Assembly: GCF_016612545.1 (NCBI RefSeq)
Contig: NZ_JAENRY010000030.1
Location: 1-64,000 of the forward strand
DNA from: Streptomyces sp. MBT65
Lineage (GTDB): Bacteria; Actinomycetota; Actinomycetes; Streptomycetales; Streptomycetaceae
DNA: 64,000 nucleotides
Direction of reading: 5' to 3'
In this document: piece by piece, positions 57,618 through 64,000 of the stretch
How positions within the stretch are numbered: position 1 is the first letter of the stretch
Layout: every line of letters starts with the position of its first letter
Program-made: the position numbers and the translations under genes
Notes under the pieces: model-generated
Seen by the model: only the letters and a program-made list of their open reading frames with translations
Told to the model about the DNA's origin: nothing
Databases searched by the model: none

Positions 57618-58910
57618 GTGCCCGCTCCACTGCAGACCATCAGGCGATCCCTGCTGGTGCTTTCCGCCGCCCTGTCGTCCCTCGCGCTCACCGCGCCCGT
57701 CGCCCTCGCGGCTCCGAGTCCCACTCCGACTCCGTCCGCGACTCCTACGGCCACTCCCCCGGCGAACATGTCGTCGGTGGGCGGCACCCGTCTCGGCATG
57801 GCGGGGACGCAGGTCAATCTGACGTCGGGCGTCCCGGTGCTGCCGAAGGACGTGACCGCGCGGTCGTGGATCGTGAGCGACGCAGAGTCGGGCGCGGTGC
57901 TCGCCGCGCACAACGCGCACTGGCGGCTGCCTCCGGCGAGCACCCTGAAGATGCTGTTCGCGGACACCGTGCTGCCGAAGTTCCCTAGCACGACCGAGCA
58001 CAAGGTCGTCGCGTCGGACCTGGCCGGCATGGGCGCCGGTTCCAGCGTGGTGCCGATAAAGGAGGGCGAGAGCTACACGGTCCGCGATCTGTGGCTCGGT
58101 GTCTTCCTGCGCTCCGGCAACGACGCGGTGCACGTCCTGTCGCACATGAACGGGGGCGTCGACAAGACCGTCGCCGACATGAACACGCACGCCCAGGACC
58201 TCCAGGCGCTGGACACGCGCGTGGTGACGCCGGACGGCTACGACGAGCCGGGGCAGGTCTCGTCGGCGTACGACCTGACGCTGTTCGCGCGCTCGGGTCT
58301 TCAGAAGAAGGACTTCCGGGAGTACTGCTCGACGGTGAGCGTGAAGTTCCCGGGCGAGACCACGAAGGTGAAGGGCAAGTCGGTCCGCGGGACCTTCGAG
58401 ATCCGCAACACCAACCGGCTGCTGAGCGGTGACTCGGACGTGTCGGTGTACCCGGGCATCGCGGGCGTCAAGAACGGCAACACCACCAACGCGGGCGCCA
58501 CCTTCACCGGAGTCGCCGAGCGGGGCGGCAAGGTGCTCCTGGTCACCGTCATGAACCCGGAGAAGGACGAGCACAACGAGGTCTACAAGGAGGCCGCGAA
58601 GATCCTCGACTGGGGCTTCCAGGCGGACGGGAAGGTGCAGCCGGTGGGTGAGCTGGTCGCGCCGAAGAACGCGGCTCAGGCGAGCGCACAGCCCGGTGCG
58701 ACGGCCACCGGGGAGGCGGGCGGCGACACGTCGTCCAAGGAGCCGGCCGCGAACTCCACGGCTTCGGCCGCCGAGGAGGACGGTTCGAGCGGGGTCGGGA
58801 TCGCGCTCGCGGTCGTCGGCGGGCTGCTGGTGCTGCTGGCCGGCGCGGTCTTCCTGGTCAACCGGCGCTGGCCGCTGCCGGATCTGGTCCGTCGTCGCCC
58901 TCGTCCCTGA
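57618..58910 (+). CDS. D-alanyl-D-alanine carboxypeptidase (peptidase S11, penicillin-binding protein)
   Basis: 430-aa exported wall enzyme. A signal peptide (RRSLLVLSAALSSLALTAPV, cleavage near LAAPS) precedes a Pro/Thr linker. Catalytic SxxK in PPASTLKML near 111-119, SxN in FLRSGNDAV, and the third motif is KNGNTT rather than the usual KTG. A C-terminal membrane anchor (GIALAVVGGLLVLLAGAVFL) and basic tail hold it at the cell surface. Trims pentapeptides and so limits cross-linking. The GTG has TACGTT 7 nt upstream, a leaderless pattern. Its last 53 bp overlap the convergent YihY gene. Confidence 0.92.
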   Translation: MPAPLQTIRRSLLVLSAALSSLALTAPVALAAPSPTPTPSATPTATPPANMSSVGGTRLGMAGTQVNLTSGVPVLPKDVTARSWIVSDAESGAVLAAHNAHWRLPPASTLKMLFADTVLPKFPSTTEHKVVASDLAGMGAGSSVVPIKEGESYTVRDLWLGVFLRSGNDAVHVLSHMNGGVDKTVADMNTHAQDLQALDTRVVTPDGYDEPGQVSSAYDLTLFARSGLQKKDFREYCSTVSVKFPGETTKVKGKSVRGTFEIRNTNRLLSGDSDVSVYPGIAGVKNGNTTNAGATFTGVAERGGKVLLVTVMNPEKDEHNEVYKEAAKILDWGFQADGKVQPVGELVAPKNAAQASAQPGATATGEAGGDTSSKEPAANSTASAAEEDGSSGVGIALAVVGGLLVLLAGAVFLVNRRWPLPDLVRRRPRP

Positions 58911-59817
58911 CCTTGGGGTTCTCGGTCTCGTCGGCCGGGTCGTAGTCGTCATCGTCGTCTTCGGGGTCGTCCTTGCTCGGTGTCGCCGTCCAGGCGGCGC
59001 AGAACAGGACCAGCTTCGAGGTGAAGTTCATCCACAGCAGCAGCGCCACGGGGACGCCGAACGCGCCGTACATGCTCTTCGCGGCCACGCCCTGGATGTA
59101 GCCGCTGAGCAGCAGCTTCAGCAGTTCGAAGCCGACCGCGCCGATCAGCGCGGCCACGAAGAGCCGGCGGCGCGGGGGTTCGACGCCGGGCAGCAGGGTC
59201 AGGACGTACAGCAGGAGCAGGAAGTCGGCGAGTACGGCGACGGCGAACGCGGCGATGCGCAGCAGGATGCCGCCCCAGCCGCCCTGGGCGATGCCGAGTT
59301 CGCCGTTGATCCAGTCGACCAGTGCGGAGGCGACGGTGGAGACGGCGATCGTCGCGAGGACGGCGCCGCCCAGGCCGATCAGCACTCCGGTGTCGATGAG
59401 CTTGCGCAGCAGGGGGTTCTCGTCGCGGTCGGGCAGTTCCCACACCGCGCGCAGGCACTCCCGCATCGAGCCGACCCAGCCGATGCCGGTGAACAGCAGG
59501 ACGGCACCGGCGATGAGGCCGACGGTGCCCGCGTTGTCGACCAGGGAACCGATGTTGAGCTGGTCGGAGATGCCGGGCACCTGCTCGGCGATCTTGTCCT
59601 GCAGTTCGTGCTGCTGATCGGTGCTCAGGGTGGCGGCGGCGATCGCGGCGGCCACGGTCAGCAGCGGGAACAGCGCGATGAAGCTGATGAACGTCATGGC
59701 GGCGGAGAGCTGCGACCACTTCACGCGGTCGAGGCGCTCGTACGACCGCCACGCGTGCGTGCGCATCAGGCGCGCCACCAGCGGCCCGATGAGGGGGAGC
59801 TTCGTCAGCCAGTCCAT
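58858..59817 (-). CDS. YihY/BrkB-family inner membrane protein
   Basis: 319 aa with about six membrane segments: TFISFIALFPLLTVAAAIAA near 42, NAGTVGLIAGAVLLFTGIGW near 95, LIGLGGAVLATIAVSTVASA near 145, and LADFLLLLYVLTLLPGV. YihY block: GAFGVPVALLLWMNFTSKLV near 258. Very acidic C-terminal tail (DDPEDDDDDYDPADETENP). Misannotated in the past as RNase BN; role unknown. ATG at 59817 preserves the family N terminus. The 3' end runs 53 bp into the convergent carboxypeptidase gene. Confidence 0.9.
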   Translation of the reverse strand: MDWLTKLPLIGPLVARLMRTHAWRSYERLDRVKWSQLSAAMTFISFIALFPLLTVAAAIAAATLSTDQQHELQDKIAEQVPGISDQLNIGSLVDNAGTVGLIAGAVLLFTGIGWVGSMRECLRAVWELPDRDENPLLRKLIDTGVLIGLGGAVLATIAVSTVASALVDWINGELGIAQGGWGGILLRIAAFAVAVLADFLLLLYVLTLLPGVEPPRRRLFVAALIGAVGFELLKLLLSGYIQGVAAKSMYGAFGVPVALLLWMNFTSKLVLFCAAWTATPSKDDPEDDDDDYDPADETENPKVRDEGDDGPDPAAASAG

Positions 59818-59975
59818 GATCCGATTCTGCCCCCGACCACTGACACCGATGTGCGGGTACCCCACAAACACGCGCGCGTGGCGCCCTCTTGGGCAGCCTC
59901 GGCACGGCATCCGATTAATCGCCCATTTCAGGGAGGGCGCCGACGCCGTACGACCAACCACCCATAAGCGGGCGA

Positions 59976-59981
59976 TACGGT
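59976..59981 (+). promoter_or_regulatory. -10 element of a leaderless SDR gene
   Basis: TACGGT followed by 7 nt (CACGGGC) and the ATG at 59989; no ribosome site. Confidence 0.5.
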
Positions 59982-59988
59982 CACGGGC

Positions 59989-60732
59989 ATGCGTCCTCCA
60001 CAGTCCCTGCTCGTCCTCGGCGGTACGTCCCGGATCGCGCTGGCCACCGCCCGCCGGCTGATCGCCCGCCGCACCCGCACGGTATGGCTGGCGGGCCGCC
60101 CGTCGCCCGCCCTGGAGAGTGCCGCTTCCCAACTGCGTGCCCTGGGGGCCGAGGTCCACACCGTCGCCTTCGACGCGCTCGACCCCGACTCCCACGAGAC
60201 CGTGCTCGGCAAGGTCTTCGCCGAGGGCGCCATCGACATGGTGCTGCTCGCCTTCGGTGTCCTCGGCGACCAGGCCCGGGACGAACGCGACCCGGCCGCC
60301 GCGGTGCGCGTCGCGCGGACCAACTACGTCGGTGCCGTCTCCGCCGGCCTGATCAGCGCCCGGGCCCTGCAGAGCCAGGGCCACGGCTCCCTGGTGGTGC
60401 TCTCCTCGGTCGCCGGCGAACGGGCCCGCCGCTCGAACTTCATCTACGGCTCCAGCAAGGCGGGCCTCGACACCTTCACGCAGGGGCTGGGCGACGCGCT
60501 GTACGGCACGGGCGTGCACGTCATGGTCGTACGCCCGGGGCTCGTACGGTCGAGGACCATGGCCGACCCGAGGGCGGCCTCGCTCACGACCACCCCCGAA
60601 GCCGTCGCCGCGGCCGTCGAACTGGGCCTGCGCCGAGGCTCGGAGACGGTGTGGGTGCCGGGGGCGCTGCGCGTGACGACGTCGGTGCTGCGGCATCTGC
60701 CGCGGGAGCTGTTCCGACGGCTGACGGGCTGA
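59989..60732 (+). CDS. Short-chain dehydrogenase/reductase (DprE2-like)
   Basis: 247 aa. NAD(P)-binding start SLLVLGGTSRIALATARRL at 6-24, then LLAFGVLGDQARDERD, catalytic Ser in VVLSSVAGERARRSNF and the YGSSK motif (Tyr-x3-Lys) near 161-165, VMVVRPGLVRSRT. The GGTSRIALA glycine loop and the overall pattern recall decaprenylphosphoryl-2-keto-ribose reductase of arabinan synthesis, but no DprE1 partner lies nearby, so only the SDR call is firm. Leaderless-type start. Confidence 0.85.
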   Translation: MRPPQSLLVLGGTSRIALATARRLIARRTRTVWLAGRPSPALESAASQLRALGAEVHTVAFDALDPDSHETVLGKVFAEGAIDMVLLAFGVLGDQARDERDPAAAVRVARTNYVGAVSAGLISARALQSQGHGSLVVLSSVAGERARRSNFIYGSSKAGLDTFTQGLGDALYGTGVHVMVVRPGLVRSRTMADPRAASLTTTPEAVAAAVELGLRRGSETVWVPGALRVTTSVLRHLPRELFRRLTG

Positions 60733-60767
60733 GGGCGGCGAGCGACGGCTCGGACGACGCGGACGGC

Positions 60768-61346
60768 TCAGTGGCTGGGGATCGTGCCGCGCTCGCTGTG
60801 GGTCGCCTGGGGCGGTACGACGGCCGAGCCGAAGGCGAACTCGCGCAGCTTGCGCCAAACGCCGTCGGGGCCCTGTTCGTAGAGCGCGAAGTCGGCGCAC
60901 GACCACTGGGCGCAGTAGTCGGCGAGCTCTTCGAAGGCGCGGTCCATCAGCTCGTCGTCGATGCCGTGCGCCACGGTGACGTGCGGGTGGTACGGGAAGT
61001 GCAGCTCGCGTGCCAGCGGCCCGGAGGCGGCCCGGATCTGCTGCTGCAGCCAGGTGCAGGCGGAGCCGCCCTCGACCACCTGGACGTAGACGACCGGGGA
61101 CAGCGGCCGGAAGGTCCCGGTGCCGGACAGCCGCATCGGGAAGGGGCGTCCGGAGCTCGCCACGTCGATCAAGTGGGCCTCGATCGCGGGCAGTTGGGCG
61201 GCGTCCACCTCGGTCGGCGGCAACAGCGTGACGTGGGTGGGGATACCGTGGGCCGCGGCGTCGCCGAAGCCCGCGCGCCGCTCCTGGAGCAGGCTGCCGT
61301 GAGGCTCCGGGACCGCGATCGACACACCGATCGTTACGGTCCCCAC
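60768..61346 (-). CDS. 2'-5' RNA ligase family protein (2H phosphoesterase)
   Basis: 192 aa. Two HxT/HxTx motifs define the 2H superfamily: GIPTHVTLLPPTEV near 34-47 and YHPHVTVAHGIDDE near 118-131. Start VTIGVSIAVPEPHGSLLQER. Predicted cyclic phosphodiesterase or RNA ligase on 2',3'-cyclic ends. GTG start with AGGAG 6 nt upstream. The leader region has five 12-bp repeats (61365-61424). 220 bp downstream of trpS on the same strand. Confidence 0.88.
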   Translation of the reverse strand: MGTVTIGVSIAVPEPHGSLLQERRAGFGDAAAHGIPTHVTLLPPTEVDAAQLPAIEAHLIDVASSGRPFPMRLSGTGTFRPLSPVVYVQVVEGGSACTWLQQQIRAASGPLARELHFPYHPHVTVAHGIDDELMDRAFEELADYCAQWSCADFALYEQGPDGVWRKLREFAFGSAVVPPQATHSERGTIPSH

Positions 61347-61364
61347 GTCGTCTCCTGTCGTCCT

Positions 61365-61424
61365 GTCGGTGGTGTTGTCAGAGGTACTGCCGGTGGTGCT
61401 GTCAGTGGTGCTTTCGGTGGTCCT
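61365..61424. repeat. Five degenerate 12-bp tandem repeats
   Basis: Units GTCGGTGGTGTT, GTCAGAGGTACT, GCCGGTGGTGCT, GTCAGTGGTGCT and TTCGGTGGTCCT run head to tail 19 bp upstream of the 2'-5' RNA ligase-like gene. On the minus strand they would encode Ser/Thr/Asp-rich repeats but are not in a supported gene. Confidence 0.8.
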
Positions 61425-61566
61425 GATGTGAGCGGGGCGGCCACGCGCGCGGCCACCCGGCTATCGACTGTACGGCCACACCTGAGTTGTGGGCAGGCGC
61501 AACCGTAGTGATGTGCAGCGCTCTGTCCAGTGGTACGCGGTCGGTACTCGGGTGCGGTCGTACGCC

Positions 61567-63285
<1,719 letters not shown>

Positions 63286-63293
<8 letters not shown>

Positions 63294-64000
63294 CGGACGG
63301 GAGTCCTACGAGGGCGAGGGCGCCGGCGCTGCCTCGCGGTTGCCGGAGGAGTTGCGGGCGCTGGGGCGTTCGCTGGACGCGCGGGGCGGTGGTGCGAGCG
63401 GGGCCGCCGGGGCCGAGTCGATGGTCGAGCGGGTGCTGGCGCAGATACTCGCCGAGCAGATCCCGGTTCCCGTCCAGGAGACCGGGCCGGGCGGGGTCCG
63501 GGCGCGGCTGCGCGCTGTGCGGCACTGGGCGCGGATGCGCGGGCGCGCGCTGACGGCGGCCCTGTGCGGTCTGCTGACGGTGCTCGTGCTCACGCCTCCG
63601 GTGCGGGCTGCGGTCTTCGACTGGTTCGGCTTCGGCGGGGTCGAGGTGCGGTACGACCCGTCCGCGGTGCCCTCGGCCGGTGCCGTGGTGCCCGGGTGCG
63701 GTCGGTCGGTGACCTTGGCGCAGGCCCGTCGGCAGGCGGGGTTCGAGCCGTCGGTGCCTCACGCGCTGGGTGTTCCGGACGCGGTGACGGTGACCGGCAC
63801 ACCGCGCGGGCGCTTTCTGGTCAGCCTGTGCTGGCGGGAGGGCGGGCACACGGTCCGGGTCGACGAGTATCCGGCGCGGCTGGACATCGGCTTCGCCAAG
63901 ACGGTGAGCCAACCGCCTGAGTGGCTGTCGCTGGACGCGTCCGTCTCGCCGGACGGCATACAGGACCCGGCGCTGTGGTTCGCGCGGCCGCATCTGCTGA
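63286..64000 (+). CDS. Putative membrane anti-sigma factor, partial (cut by window end)
   Basis: 238 codons visible, no stop before the window edge. GTG start with AAGGAGG 8 nt upstream (an ATG two codons earlier is too close to the site). N-terminal 85 residues are cytoplasmic (RLPEELRALGRSLDARGGG, SMVERVLAQILAEQIPVPV), then one membrane segment (ALTAALCGLLTVLVLTPPV near 90-109), then an outer domain starting FDWFGFGGVEVRYDP. No zinc motif. Position and coupling to the ECF gene support the call; the ligand is unknown. Confidence 0.78.

Overview
The window is chromosomal DNA of a Streptomyces (or very close relative). Base composition is very GC-rich with GC-biased third positions, GTG starts are frequent, genes overlap by GTGA/ATGA/TGATG, TTA codons are almost absent, and several genes have leaderless-type starts. 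The gene order (nucleoside ABC system, nonulosonate wall-polymer genes, sdhCDAB, trpS) is, from memory, the one seen in the core of Streptomyces chromosomes. No rRNA, tRNA, CRISPR array, insertion sequence, integrase or prophage gene was found.

Layout. (1) 65-9995, minus strand: a nucleoside salvage island. Two BMP-family binding lipoproteins, an ABC ATPase and two permeases would import nucleosides; cytidine deaminase and thymidine phosphorylase process them; an M20 amidohydrolase lies upstream. A 12-15 bp CTACGCGCGTwr motif precedes the ABC operon and both lipoprotein genes. (2) 10247-22799: a methyltransferase, then a cell-surface nonulosonic acid (sialic acid/Kdn type, teichulosonic-acid-like) locus: NeuB-type synthase, a CMP-nonulosonate synthetase fused to a KdsC-like phosphatase, GT-B sialyltransferase-like proteins, and two GT2 + polysialyltransferase-like cassettes in inverted orientation around an OafA-type acyltransferase. 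(3) 23001-25392: two tandem AraC regulators, each with one TTA codon, then a secreted ricin-fold lectin. (4) 25400-38604: accessory and regulatory genes: a TetR/FAD-monooxygenase pair with two clear operators, LysE exporter, Uma2 protein, L,D-transpeptidase, an ECF sigma/anti-sigma pair, a second ECF sigma factor with a truncated anti-sigma, a frameshifted small gene, an MFS exporter, a DUF4328-like membrane protein and a GH20 hexosaminidase. (5) 38807-43069: an OHCU-decarboxylase-like gene and the succinate dehydrogenase operon sdhCDAB with a strong terminator. (6) 43227-49029: a second Uma2 gene, a DUF4132 protein behind a gene broken by an in-frame stop, a VOC protein, and a membrane protein/DCC-oxidoreductase/TetR group with twin operators. 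(7) 49039-64000: MMPL transporter divergent from an OmpR/HK two-component system, a serine-kinase-type anti-sigma factor, an orphan peptide-binding protein, metallophosphoesterase, D-Ala-D-Ala carboxypeptidase, YihY/BrkB protein, SDR, 2'-5' RNA ligase-like protein, trpS, and an ECF sigma/anti-sigma pair cut by the window end.

Most worth following: the wall-polymer locus with its duplicated inverted glycosyltransferase cassettes; the shared motif of the nucleoside uptake genes; the bldA-type TTA codons in both AraC genes; the paired TetR operators at 26060-26111 and 47236-47295; and three damaged genes (33287-33653 frameshift, 46325-46717 nonsense codon, 32140-32340 truncated anti-sigma). Coordinates come from reading the sequence; assignments come from motif and family recognition, not database searches.
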